From assembly GCF_024363255.1 (NCBI RefSeq), contig NZ_AP026070.1:3596001-3660000 (forward strand): a DNA stretch of 64,000 nt. Direction: 5' to 3'. The position numbers and the translations under genes were made by a program. A model generated the notes under the pieces. That model made no database searches, was not told the origin of the DNA, and was given only the letters and a program-made list of their open reading frames with translations. The DNA comes from Shewanella sp. NFH-SH190041 (GTDB taxonomy: Bacteria > Pseudomonadota > Gammaproteobacteria > Enterobacterales > Shewanellaceae). Of the stretch, positions 1 to 8,610 are shown piece after piece (within the stretch, counting starts at the first letter, position 1; every line of letters starts with the position of its first letter).

Positions 1-439
1 CAGATGGCAGAGGGCGCAGTGCTTTGGTCAGCAGCTGGTATTCTTCCATGTTGACATACAGATCGCCTTTACCTGACAGATGCAAAGTACCTGTAATACC
101 GATGATGTCACCGATATCCAAACCTTGGTATTTGTCTTTCAGAACAGCTTGAACATCTTTATCTGCATAAGCCTGGATACGGCCAGATACATCCTGGATC
201 ACTAAAAATGGGCCACGCTTAGCCATAATACGGCCGGCGATGCTGGTGCGGAAATTTTCGGCTTCCAATTCTTCTTTGGATTTACCGGCAAATTTGGCCA
301 GCAGCTCAGCTGCCTTATGGGTACGACGGAAGGTGTTTGGATGGCCATTTGCTGGGCTGTCTTTGCGGATGTGAGCCAGTTTGGCACGACGCTCTGCAAT
401 CAACTTGTTTTCATCTTGAATTTGAACTTGTTCAGTCAT
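1..439 (-). CDS. lysS: Lysyl-tRNA synthetase, N-terminal part (runs off the window)
   Basis: This is the first 146 residues of a class II lysyl-tRNA synthetase, which charges tRNA-Lys in the cytoplasm. The visible part holds the charged N-terminal helix ([16 protein letters not shown] near residue 10) and the OB-fold anticodon-binding domain, including [19 protein letters not shown] near residues 67-85. The catalytic domain lies beyond base 1. The ATG at 437-439 follows the prfB stop by 16 bases on the same strand. The prfB-lysS pair is a conserved gammaproteobacterial operon, which supports the assignment. Confidence 0.95.
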   Translation of the reverse strand, partial: MTEQVQIQDENKLIAERRAKLAHIRKDSPANGHPNTFRRTHKAAELLAKFAGKSKEELEAENFRTSIAGRIMAKRGPFLVIQDVSGRIQAYADKDVQAVLKDKYQGLDIGDIIGITGTLHLSGKGDLYVNMEEYQLLTKALRPLPS

Positions 440-455
440 TTTCCGCTCTTCTCAC

Positions 456-1554
456 TTATAGCCCGGATTTTAGGCTTGCTTCAATAAACTTATCCAGATC
501 GCCGTCCAGTACGGCCTGGGTATTGCGGTTTTCAACGCCGGTGCGCAAATCTTTAATACGAGCATCATCCAACACGTAAGAACGGATCTGACTACCCCAG
601 CCAATATCAGACTTAGCATCCTCTGCGGCCTGCTTTTCAGCGTTATGCTTGAGCATCTCCAGCTCGTACAGTTTCGCCTTCAACTGCTTCATGGCTGTAT
701 CCCGGTTTTTATGCTGGGAACGGTCATTCTGACACTGTACTACTGTATTTGTCGGTAAGTGCGTGATACGGATCGCAGATTCGGTCCGGTTTACGTGCTG
801 ACCACCCGCTCCTGATGCCCGATAGGTATCAACTCGCAAATCTGCCGGGTTAATATCGATTTCAATCGAGTCATCAATTTCTGGATAGACAAATACAGAA
901 CAAAACGATGTATGGCGACGACCACTGGAGTCAAAGGGTGATTTACGCACCAGACGGTGAACGCCAGTTTCAGTGCGCAACCAACCATAAGCATATTCGC
1001 CGCCGAAACGGATGGTGGCACTCTTGATACCAGCAACATCCCCATCTGAGACTTCCATCAGCTCAGGTTTAAAACCGTGATCTTCACCCCAGCGCAGATA
1101 CATGCGCAGCACCATATTGGCCCAGTCTTGCGCCTCAGTACCACCTGAGCCGGATTGAATATCCAGATAGCAGTTGAGCTGATCGTTATCCCCGGAGAAC
1201 ATACGGCGGAATTCCAATTCAGCCAAGCGGGTTTCCAGATCATCAAGCTCAGCTTTCACATCATTGAAAGTGTCTTCATCATCTTCTTCAACCGCCAGCT
1301 CCAGCAGGCCTTCCACATCTTCCAGGCCAGAGTCCATGGTATCAATGGTTTCCACCACGGCTTCCAGGCTTGACCGCTCTTTTCCCAGTGCTTGGGCACG
1401 GTCAGGTTCATTCCACACATCGGAGCTTTCCAGCTCCCGGGTGACTTCTTCTAGACGCTCTTTTTTGGCGTCATAGTCAAAGATACCCCCTAAGGAGCAT
1501 AGTGCGGTCAGCAAGCTCCTTAATCTTAAATTTCACCGGATTTACTTCAAACAT
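456..1554 (-). CDS. prfB: Peptide chain release factor 2, expressed by programmed +1 frameshift
   Basis: RF2 terminates translation at UGA and UAA codons. The gene is in two frames. The first starts at the ATG at 1552-1554 ([17 protein letters not shown]) and reads 25 codons to an in-frame UGA at 1477-1479. The ribosome must then shift +1 to read [12 protein letters not shown] and on to the stop at 456. The merged protein has 365 residues, the same as E. coli RF2. The codon-recognition tripeptide SPF (in [12 protein letters not shown], near residue 205) and the catalytic GGQ ([13 protein letters not shown], near residue 250) are present. Starting at an internal codon near 1514 would miss the authentic N-terminus. 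It is followed by lysS, probably as one operon. Confidence 0.97.
1476..1491 (-). promoter_or_regulatory. Programmed +1 frameshift site of prfB
   Basis: Read on the minus strand, the sequence is AGGGGGTATCTTTGAC: an internal Shine-Dalgarno-like AGGGGG (1486-1491), the slippery codon CTT (1480-1482), the stop TGA (1477-1479) and a following C. This is the classic RF2 autoregulatory cassette. Low RF2 makes ribosomes pause at UGA and slip forward, restoring RF2 synthesis. Confidence 0.95.
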
Positions 1555-1878
1555 GGACTTTTCAACTATCGGTTAGGTAATACACAAATGAACAGATACA
1601 AATAAACCCTGTATTTTACCTTAACGGCGCGTTAATACCAATCACCTATACAAGCGTGCACCCTTGTCTATAATCAGACAAAATCATTAACACATCCTGA
1701 CAAACTGTAACCAAGCTTCCCCTAACCAACTGATTTAAATAGCCATATATATATTTGTAGTAATTTTCGCCGTTAACCTCACCATACTAAGTTATGCATG
1801 AAGCTGATTTCGTTGCTAGATTAACAAATAATTAGTTTTGTCACCGTGAGGTTATAAAGGAAGCCTATACTCATTGCC
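1555..1878. other. AT-rich divergent intergenic region
   Basis: The stretch separates prfB (minus) from the channel gene (plus) and must hold both promoters. It is AT-rich, including an alternating AT tract near 1745-1755. I see no clear sigma70 promoter pair, no hairpin terminator and no small gene. Confidence 0.5.
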
Positions 1879-2862
1879 ATGGATGAAACTCGTACTGCCT
1901 GCTGCTATCAAGAAATCGAAGGTCATTGCTGTAATGAGCCTGCCGGTCCCTCCGGATTATGCTATTGGCATGATCCTGCGATAATTAAGAATCACCCAGA
2001 CGACAGGGAAAAATTTGAACAATTTGCCCGCAATGGCGGCATGCTGCGGGGTGTCAGCCTGCGCCGGGCCAATTTCGAAGGTATCGATCTGGTCAAACAC
2101 CACAGCAAAACCAGTTTTGATATGAGCCATGCCGATCTTTATCGCGCCAATCTTTCCGGTGCCCATATGTTTAACCTGCGTCTAGCCCAAGCCAATCTGA
2201 TGAAAGCGGATTTGCGCGATGCCAATCTTCATCGCGCCGGTTTACACAGTGCCAATCTGTTAGGGATTAAATGGAATGGCGCAAAAATTGAAAATATCCA
2301 GGTCGGCCATGAACTGAAACAGGAACAAATGGCCCATGAAGCTGAGCGGTTAGGTGAAACCGAAATTGCCCGAGATTACTTTGAACAAGCAGAAGAGATT
2401 TACCGAGATTTAAGAAAAGCCGCCGAGCGGGAAGGATTATTCGGTATGTCTGGCCAGTATATCCGCCATGAACTCACCATGCGCCGCCGCCAAATGCCAA
2501 GATTTTCTATCGCCAGAGGCGTCTCAAAACTGATCGATCTGTTCTGTGGCTATGGTGAAGCGCCACTGCGTGTAATTGGCTTTTCCGGCGTCCTTATTCT
2601 TATTTGCGCCGTGTGTTACTGCTTTACTGGGCTCAATTACGATGGCCAATTACTGGTATTTGAACCGACTAATTCTCCGGCCGAGAATCTTTCATTATTT
2701 TTTAATTGCTTGTACTACTCAGTGGTCACTTTCACCACATTAGGATATGGCGATTTCACGCCAGTGGGGATTTCCAGAGCCATCGCCGCACTTGAAGCCT
2801 TTAGCGGTAGCTTCACTATCGCTTTATTTGTGGTGGTTTTTGTCAAAAAAATGACCCGTTAG
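1879..2862 (+). CDS. Pentapeptide-repeat / two-helix potassium-channel fusion protein
   Basis: The 327-residue protein has four parts. Residues 8-31 are Cys/His-rich (C8, C9, H16, C17, C18, C28, H31), resembling small zinc-binding motifs with a C-x2-H end. Residues about 60-145 carry pentapeptide repeats of the A(D/N)Lxx type (ADLYRANLSG, ANLMKADLRDANLHRAGL). A charged helical linker follows (about 150-225). The C-terminus has a membrane helix near 232-256, a pore loop with the K+ filter TTLGYGD at 286-292, and a second helix running to the end. This is a two-TM ion-channel fold with a cytoplasmic pentapeptide domain, so the inferred role is an inner-membrane K+ channel gated through that domain. 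The ATG at 1879 is the natural start of the Cys-rich segment. It stands alone; the next gene is about 100 bases away. Confidence 0.8.
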   Translation: MDETRTACCYQEIEGHCCNEPAGPSGLCYWHDPAIIKNHPDDREKFEQFARNGGMLRGVSLRRANFEGIDLVKHHSKTSFDMSHADLYRANLSGAHMFNLRLAQANLMKADLRDANLHRAGLHSANLLGIKWNGAKIENIQVGHELKQEQMAHEAERLGETEIARDYFEQAEEIYRDLRKAAEREGLFGMSGQYIRHELTMRRRQMPRFSIARGVSKLIDLFCGYGEAPLRVIGFSGVLILICAVCYCFTGLNYDGQLLVFEPTNSPAENLSLFFNCLYYSVVTFTTLGYGDFTPVGISRAIAALEAFSGSFTIALFVVVFVKKMTR

Positions 2863-2960
2863 CCACAATCAAGGTCGCGATTAAACACAAACTTATCCGT
2901 ATAAAATAGCAAGCTGAGTAAACTACAACCCTCATTACAACAGGTTATCTGGTTTATCCA

Positions 2961-3905
2961 TTGAAATATTATCTCTGTCTGGCTGGACTATTAATCAGCC
3001 AACAACTTCTGGCTGCGTCGTCGCCTTACCAATATTCCAACAACCACATTATATTCACAGATGATGAAATCCATCATTCATTCAAGTTCTCACCAGAGAA
3101 CGGAATGAACAACACCTTGGCATTCACAGACTATCTAGACCAACCAGCAATCTACTACAGTAGCGATTCAATGCGAGTTATCGAATATTACGCCACCTTT
3201 ACTTACCAAGCTGATGGTTTTTATCTCGATTGTCTACACCTTACATTTGACAGCCAACTAAATGGCCTTGGTAGTCGCCTTTCTCTGTGTGGGTTACATC
3301 ACCCTATGGCATCAGATTTTGCCAAGACCCAGACATGGATAGACGCGCAACTGGAGCCCATCATGGCTCTTACCGAGCAAGATAACAGTCGCGAACTACT
3401 TGAGGGGAGTGCGGCTTATCTCACTTTCACCCTATGGCGGGATCGACATACAAGCTACCACCAAATCTACCGAAGTAAATCAGCATTGTTAGCGCAACAA
3501 TTCAGCATGATGACTCTTAATGATAAACAGCAGTGTTATCTCTACAGCGGCAATCCACGCTTACTTCAGCAGCAAACCAGTAACCATATTACGCTGGTAG
3601 CAGAAAATAATGCTCAATTACCTTTAACCGGCATTCCTATCGACTGCAGCCGTTATCCGTCTTACTCAATCAATCGTCCGCGGGCATACTTTTATCGTCA
3701 AGATATGCCGCACAAAGTCAGACGACAGCAAAAAGCATATTTAATAAAAGGTGATAACGTGAATTTTAATTATGTAAATAACGACCATCAGTTCTGTAAT
3801 GTCACCTTTTTCAACCCCCGTGGTGGTAGATATAACGGGGATATTGATTGCAACGCTCTCAATCCAGCCCCCACCATTACAGATAACAACAAAACATCTA
3901 ACTAA
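2961..3905 (+). CDS. Secreted protein of unknown function
   Basis: I do not recognise this 314-residue protein. The N-terminus (MKYYLCLAGLLISQQLLAAS) looks like a Sec signal peptide with cleavage after LAA-S near residue 20, so the protein is probably periplasmic or exported. The mature part is rich in Tyr, Ser, Asn and Gln and has scattered cysteines (for example near YLDCLHL, SLCGLHH, QCYLYSG and the C-terminal DCNALNP) that could form disulphides. No membrane helix or catalytic motif is visible. The start codon is TTG at 2961, chosen because it gives the complete signal peptide. The gene stands alone between the channel gene and fdhA. Confidence 0.7.
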   Translation: MKYYLCLAGLLISQQLLAASSPYQYSNNHIIFTDDEIHHSFKFSPENGMNNTLAFTDYLDQPAIYYSSDSMRVIEYYATFTYQADGFYLDCLHLTFDSQLNGLGSRLSLCGLHHPMASDFAKTQTWIDAQLEPIMALTEQDNSRELLEGSAAYLTFTLWRDRHTSYHQIYRSKSALLAQQFSMMTLNDKQQCYLYSGNPRLLQQQTSNHITLVAENNAQLPLTGIPIDCSRYPSYSINRPRAYFYRQDMPHKVRRQQKAYLIKGDNVNFNYVNNDHQFCNVTFFNPRGGRYNGDIDCNALNPAPTITDNNKTSN

Positions 3906-3958
3906 ACCGCCAACCAATACTGCACAGTTCGGCGACAAAATAATAAAATATCAGCTAA

Positions 3959-3980
3959 AACGTGATCTCAATCACCATTT
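3959..3980. promoter_or_regulatory. Possible CRP-binding site upstream of the formate dehydrogenase gene
   Basis: The stretch contains GTGATCTCAATCAC, which fits the CRP core GTGA-N6-TCAC, lying about 200 bases before the fdhA start. A TATACT hexamer at 4028-4033 could be the -10 of a promoter starting near 4040, which would put the site centre about 70 bases upstream, a usual class I position. CRP controls anaerobic respiration genes in Shewanella, so the placement is sensible, but the match is by eye only. Confidence 0.45.
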
Positions 3981-4171
3981 TGCGACAAATTTTATCTGGC
4001 CAGACCGTTGCCGGGAAGCGGCTTGAGTATACTTGCCCCGCTTGCCGGCTACATGCGCTTTGACTTCCCCCAAGCCGCTGGCACAAATAATGTCAGCCGC
4101 CTGTCAGCGCCACCGGTAAACCGGTTACTCCAACTTTATTTACATAAGTGAAATCACGTAAGGTCAAGTCC

Positions 4172-7100
4172 ATGATAGAACTGATGATCGACGGTCAATC
4201 TGTTGTCGCCCAAGATGGAGACACTATTCTCAGCTGTGCCACCCGGGCCGGTATTGATATCCCCCACCTGTGTCATCAGTTCGACGCTGACCCAGCCAGT
4301 CAGGCATTTGACAGCCAAAAACAGCACTGCAACCTGTGTATGGTGGAAGTTGCTGGCAATGACAACTGTCAACGGGCCTGTGAAATGAAAGCCGATAGTG
4401 GCATGGTGATTACTACTCAATCCGCCCAGCTAAGTACCCTGCGCCAACAGGCACTGCAAAGTATTTTGTCTGATCACTTTGCCGACTGCGAAGCGCCTTG
4501 CCAACGAGCCTGCCCTGCTGGGGTGGACGTGCAGCAATATCTTTATCATATTGCCCAAGGCAACCATACCGAAGCGGTTAAAGTCATAAAACAGACCTTG
4601 CCACTGCCGCTGAGTATTGGCCGGGTTTGCCCAGCATTTTGTGAAGCCGAATGCCGCCGCGGCCTGATTGATGAGCCACTGGCTATCCGCCAACTTAAGC
4701 GCCACGCCGCCGATCTGGATTTACATGATGAGCAGCCTTGGATGCCAGAGCGCGCCCCAGACAGTGGCAAAAAAGTGGCTATTGTCGGTGCCGGCCCGGC
4801 CGGTTTGGCTGCCGGTTATTTCCTCTCTAATCAAGGCCATACTGTTACTGTGTTTGATGCCATGCCTAAAGCTGGCGGCTGGCTGAGATACGGTATCCCG
4901 GAATATCGCTTGCCTAAAGCCATATTGGATAAAGAAATTGCCCTATTGTGCCGCAATGGCATGGATATTCAGACCGACACCAAACTGGGGCAAGATATCC
5001 AGCTTAATCAACTGGTCAGCAATTATGACGCCGTCTGCTTAGCCATCGGCGCCCAAAAAGCCGTCCCGATGAATTATCCCGGCAGTGATTTAGCGGGCTG
5101 TTATCTCGGGGTCGATTATCTAAAAGATTACTGCACTGACAAAACCCTGAGCACAGGCAAAAAAGTGGCAGTAATTGGTGGTGGAAATACCGCGATTGAC
5201 TGTGCCCGTACCGCGCTGCGGGATGGGGCGGATGTCACCCTGATTTACCGCCGCACCCGGGAAGAAATGCCCGCCGAGCCCTATGAAATCCATGAAGCGG
5301 AAACCGAAGGGGTTAAATTCCATTTTCTGACCAATCCGCTGGAAAACCACAGTGATGACAAGGGTCGAGTCAACGCCGTGACCTTTGACAAAATGGCGCT
5401 GGGTGAGCCCGATGCCTCGGGTCGCCGCGCCCCGGTTGCCACAGGTGAAACCTTTACTGAAGCCTTTGATACCGTGATTGCGGCGGTATCTCAAAAGCCA
5501 GATATGGCCTTTCTAGACTTGCCCGGCAGTCAGTTGGCCAACGGCACTATTGCCCTGAGCCGATGGAATACTTTTATTGGCTGTGATCACACCATGTCCG
5601 CTGGGGTGGAAAAACTCTTTGTTGTGGGTGACTCCCGTCGTGGCCCAGCAACGGCTGTTGCCGCGATTGGGGATGGCCGCCGCGCCGCTGAAGCGATCCA
5701 TAAGCAACTGTCTACCGGTTTAGTATGTGAACTGGTGCCTGAGCCTTTTAATGCTGCAAAAGCCCGTAAAACGAAACAGCTCGATGCCAGTCTTTATCCT
5801 CAGGTGCAAGTTCAGGGGCGGGCAAAAATGCCTGAGCTAAGCCCATCTGAGCGGGAGCACAATTTTGCTGAAGTAGAACTCGGCTTTGGTGATGATGCTG
5901 CGCTCAGTGAGGCGGCCCGCTGTCTGGAATGCGCTTGTCAGGCCAATAAACAGTGCGATTTGCGCGACTACGCTACCCAATACCGGGTTGATGCCAACGC
6001 CATCGCCGCCAGTGCACCGGAACAAGCCCGCCGCTTTGCCCTTGATACCAGCACGCCTTTTATCACCTTTGATGCCAACCGCTGTATCAGCTGCGGCGCC
6101 TGTGTTGATATGTGTCAGCAGCAAGCTGGTCATCAGGCTATCTGCTTTGAACAAGGCAGTTTTTCCGCCCTGCCAACAGGCAGTAATCCAGCGTTAAATC
6201 AAGACGCACAAAGGCGTGCTCCTAGAGCCGGATTTAGTGTTTCCATGGCCGATTCCAACTGCGTGCAGTGCGGTAACTGTGTGCAGGTTTGTCCTACCGG
6301 CGCACTGGTTGATTCCCGGGATAAATCCCAAGCCAGAGCGGCAGATACGCTGGAAAAAGTCTCCACTATTTGTACTTACTGTGGTGTGGGCTGCCGGGTC
6401 GAGATGCATGTGGATCGCAGTCAAAACCGTATTATGCGCGTCACTGGGGATGTAGAGTCCGAAGTGAATCAGGGCATGCTGTGTGTCAAAGGCCGCTTCG
6501 GGTTTGATTTTGTCGGCAGCAAAGAGCGCCTGACGCAACCTATGATCCGTAAAAATGGCCAACTGGAGCCGGTTAGCTGGTCTGAAGCAGTTACTTATGT
6601 GGCCGAGCGCCTGACGGATATCAAAGCCCGTCATGGCAGTGATGCGATTGCCACTCTGGCATCAGCCAAAGCCACTAATGAAGAAAACTTCCTGTTACAG
6701 AAATTTACCCGCGCCATACTGGGTACCAATAATATCGACCACTGCGCCCGCCTGTGTCACGCCTCTACCGTAAGTGCCTTGTATGACACCTTAGGTAGTG
6801 GCGCGATGACTAATGATATCCCAGGCATTGCTAACTCAGATCTGATCTTTATTCTCGGCTCAGATACCACCTGTGCTCACCCGATTATCGCCTCTCGCAT
6901 TCAACAGGTTGTGCGCAGTGGCAAAGCGCGTCTGGTGGTGGCCGATCCTAAACGGGTTGGCATTGCCGATAGCGCTGAATTTTATCTGGCCCATCGGCCC
7001 GGCACCGATGTGATGTTGCTTAATGCTGTGATGCAGCAAATTCTGCTCAATGATTGGCAGGATGATGCTTATATCGCCAGTCGCACAGAGGATTTTACAG

Positions 7101-8461
7101 CCCTGCGCGATGAAGTGATGAAGAGTGATTACAGCTTGGACAATGCCGCGATTATCACAGGTGTACCGGCTAAAGATATTGCCAAGCTGGCCCGCATGCT
7201 GGGAAGTGCGGAAAAAACCGCCGTGTATTACGCCATGGGGATTACCCAACACACCTCGGGCCATGACAATGTTACCGCGATTTCCAACCTGCAATTAATG
7301 CTGGGGAACTTGGGGATCAGCGGCGCGGGGATCAACCCGCTGCGTGGTCAGAGTAACGTACAGGGCAGTTGTGATATGGGGGCATTACCTAACTATCTGC
7401 CCGGCTACTTGCCCGTCACTGAAGCGCAATACCGCCAAACATTGGAACAGGCATGGCAGTGCGCACCATTACCCGCCAGCATTGGCATTGCCGCAACCCA
7501 TATGATGAAAGAAATGGCCCATGGCAAACTTAAGGCCATGTATATCATGGGGGAAAACCCGGTACTGAGCGATCCAGATCAAGCCCACGTGCTCAAGGGG
7601 CTGGCCGCGGCGGAATTTTTGGTGGTGCAGGATATTTTCCTGACCGAAACTGCCGAGCTGGCTGATGTGGTATTACCCGCTGCGGCCTTTGCGGAAAAAC
7701 GCGGTCACTTCACCAATACCGAGCGCCGGGTACAGCAACTGCAAGCCGCTGTTACACCACCGGGCCAAGCCCTTGCGGACTGGCAAATTGTCCAGCAAGT
7801 TGCCAATGCCATGGGAGCTGACTGGCATTATCACAGTGAAGAGCAGATTTGGGCAGAAGTGAATCAACTGACACCTCAATATCGCGGCATCAGTTGGCAG
7901 CGGGTTGCCCCAACCTCAATCAAAGGCAAGCAAGGGCTGCAATGGCCTTGTGCAGATGAAACAGCGCCTGGTACTGTGGTGATGCACAGTAAACAATTTA
8001 CCCGAGGCAAGGGGCGCTTTATTCCGGTGCATTACCGCCTGCCGGCAGAAATGCCTTGTGAAGAATATCCGCTGATCCTCTCGACCGGGCGTTTGCTGGA
8101 GCAGTTCCATACCGGTACCTTGACCCGCAAAACCAAAGGGCTGGATGTACTGGCCAGTCCCAAGGTGATGATTTCCGTCTATGATGCGGACAAGCTTGGT
8201 GTGAGTAATGGCGATATGCTGAAACTGACCACCCGCCGCGGTGAAATTGAAATTCGCGCTTTTGTCACCCGCAGAGCGCAGGCTGGAGTACTCTTCCTGC
8301 CATTCCATTTTGTTGAGGCGGCAGCCAATAAGCTGACCATCAATGCGCTGGACCCGGTCGCCCTGATCCCAGAATATAAATTCTGTGCTGTGCGAGCAGA
8401 TAACCTCGGCGCCATGCCAGATGCCCATGGCACGCTGGAAACAACTGAGGTGACGGCGTAA
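4172..8461 (+). CDS. fdhA: Large fused formate dehydrogenase alpha subunit (Fe-S / GltD-like FAD-NAD(P) / molybdopterin)
   Basis: This 1429-residue cytoplasmic enzyme fuses several redox modules. In order: a plant-type [2Fe-2S] domain (residues 1-75, IPHLCHQ and HCNLCMVEV); a Cys-rich 4Fe-4S segment (CEAPCQRACPAG); a GltD-like FAD/NAD(P) oxidoreductase (VAIVGAGPAGLAAG near 200 and VAVIGGGNTAIDCA near 330); two [4Fe-4S] ferredoxin motifs (CISCGACVDMC and CVQCGNCVQVC); and a molybdopterin oxidoreductase domain starting at CTYCGVGC near 735. In the active-site segment CARLCHAST, Cys862 stands where E. coli FdhF has selenocysteine. A molybdopterin-dinucleotide-binding domain ends the chain. The layout suggests transfer of formate electrons to NAD(P)+ within one polypeptide. 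The ATG at 4172 has a TAAGG 8 bases upstream; a GTG at 4148 is a weaker alternative. No partner subunit lies nearby. Confidence 0.88.
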   Translation: MIELMIDGQSVVAQDGDTILSCATRAGIDIPHLCHQFDADPASQAFDSQKQHCNLCMVEVAGNDNCQRACEMKADSGMVITTQSAQLSTLRQQALQSILSDHFADCEAPCQRACPAGVDVQQYLYHIAQGNHTEAVKVIKQTLPLPLSIGRVCPAFCEAECRRGLIDEPLAIRQLKRHAADLDLHDEQPWMPERAPDSGKKVAIVGAGPAGLAAGYFLSNQGHTVTVFDAMPKAGGWLRYGIPEYRLPKAILDKEIALLCRNGMDIQTDTKLGQDIQLNQLVSNYDAVCLAIGAQKAVPMNYPGSDLAGCYLGVDYLKDYCTDKTLSTGKKVAVIGGGNTAIDCARTALRDGADVTLIYRRTREEMPAEPYEIHEAETEGVKFHFLTNPLENHSDDKGRVNAVTFDKMALGEPDASGRRAPVATGETFTEAFDTVIAAVSQKPDMAFLDLPGSQLANGTIALSRWNTFIGCDHTMSAGVEKLFVVGDSRRGPATAVAAIGDGRRAAEAIHKQLSTGLVCELVPEPFNAAKARKTKQLDASLYPQVQVQGRAKMPELSPSEREHNFAEVELGFGDDAALSEAARCLECACQANKQCDLRDYATQYRVDANAIAASAPEQARRFALDTSTPFITFDANRCISCGACVDMCQQQAGHQAICFEQGSFSALPTGSNPALNQDAQRRAPRAGFSVSMADSNCVQCGNCVQVCPTGALVDSRDKSQARAADTLEKVSTICTYCGVGCRVEMHVDRSQNRIMRVTGDVESEVNQGMLCVKGRFGFDFVGSKERLTQPMIRKNGQLEPVSWSEAVTYVAERLTDIKARHGSDAIATLASAKATNEENFLLQKFTRAILGTNNIDHCARLCHASTVSALYDTLGSGAMTNDIPGIANSDLIFILGSDTTCAHPIIASRIQQVVRSGKARLVVADPKRVGIADSAEFYLAHRPGTDVMLLNAVMQQILLNDWQDDAYIASRTEDFTALRDEVMKSDYSLDNAAIITGVPAKDIAKLARMLGSAEKTAVYYAMGITQHTSGHDNVTAISNLQLMLGNLGISGAGINPLRGQSNVQGSCDMGALPNYLPGYLPVTEAQYRQTLEQAWQCAPLPASIGIAATHMMKEMAHGKLKAMYIMGENPVLSDPDQAHVLKGLAAAEFLVVQDIFLTETAELADVVLPAAAFAEKRGHFTNTERRVQQLQAAVTPPGQALADWQIVQQVANAMGADWHYHSEEQIWAEVNQLTPQYRGISWQRVAPTSIKGKQGLQWPCADETAPGTVVMHSKQFTRGKGRFIPVHYRLPAEMPCEEYPLILSTGRLLEQFHTGTLTRKTKGLDVLASPKVMISVYDADKLGVSNGDMLKLTTRRGEIEIRAFVTRRAQAGVLFLPFHFVEAAANKLTINALDPVALIPEYKFCAVRADNLGAMPDAHGTLETTEVTA

Positions 8462-8504
8462 ACAGCACGCGTTTTTAAGCCGGTTAGATTTATACCGTCA
8501 TTGA

Positions 8505-8543
8505 TAAAAAAAGCCCTGCATAGCTGATATGCGGGGCTTTTTT
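8505..8543. terminator. Rho-independent terminator shared by fdhA and the ClC gene
   Basis: The arms AAGCCCTGCAT and ATGCGGGGCTT form a strong stem around 8511-8539. A-rich sequence precedes it and a T run follows, so it can work on both strands between the convergent genes. Confidence 0.85.
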
Positions 8544-8610
8544 ATTGTATTGATTAAGAGGCTGTAGACCTTTCAAACTTGTTTTGGCGGCAATGTGAGT
8601 AGCACGAGCT

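Noticed and set aside
4172..8461. Selenocysteine in the formate dehydrogenase
   Set aside because: The active-site codon at 6755-6757 is TGT, a cysteine; there is no in-frame TGA.
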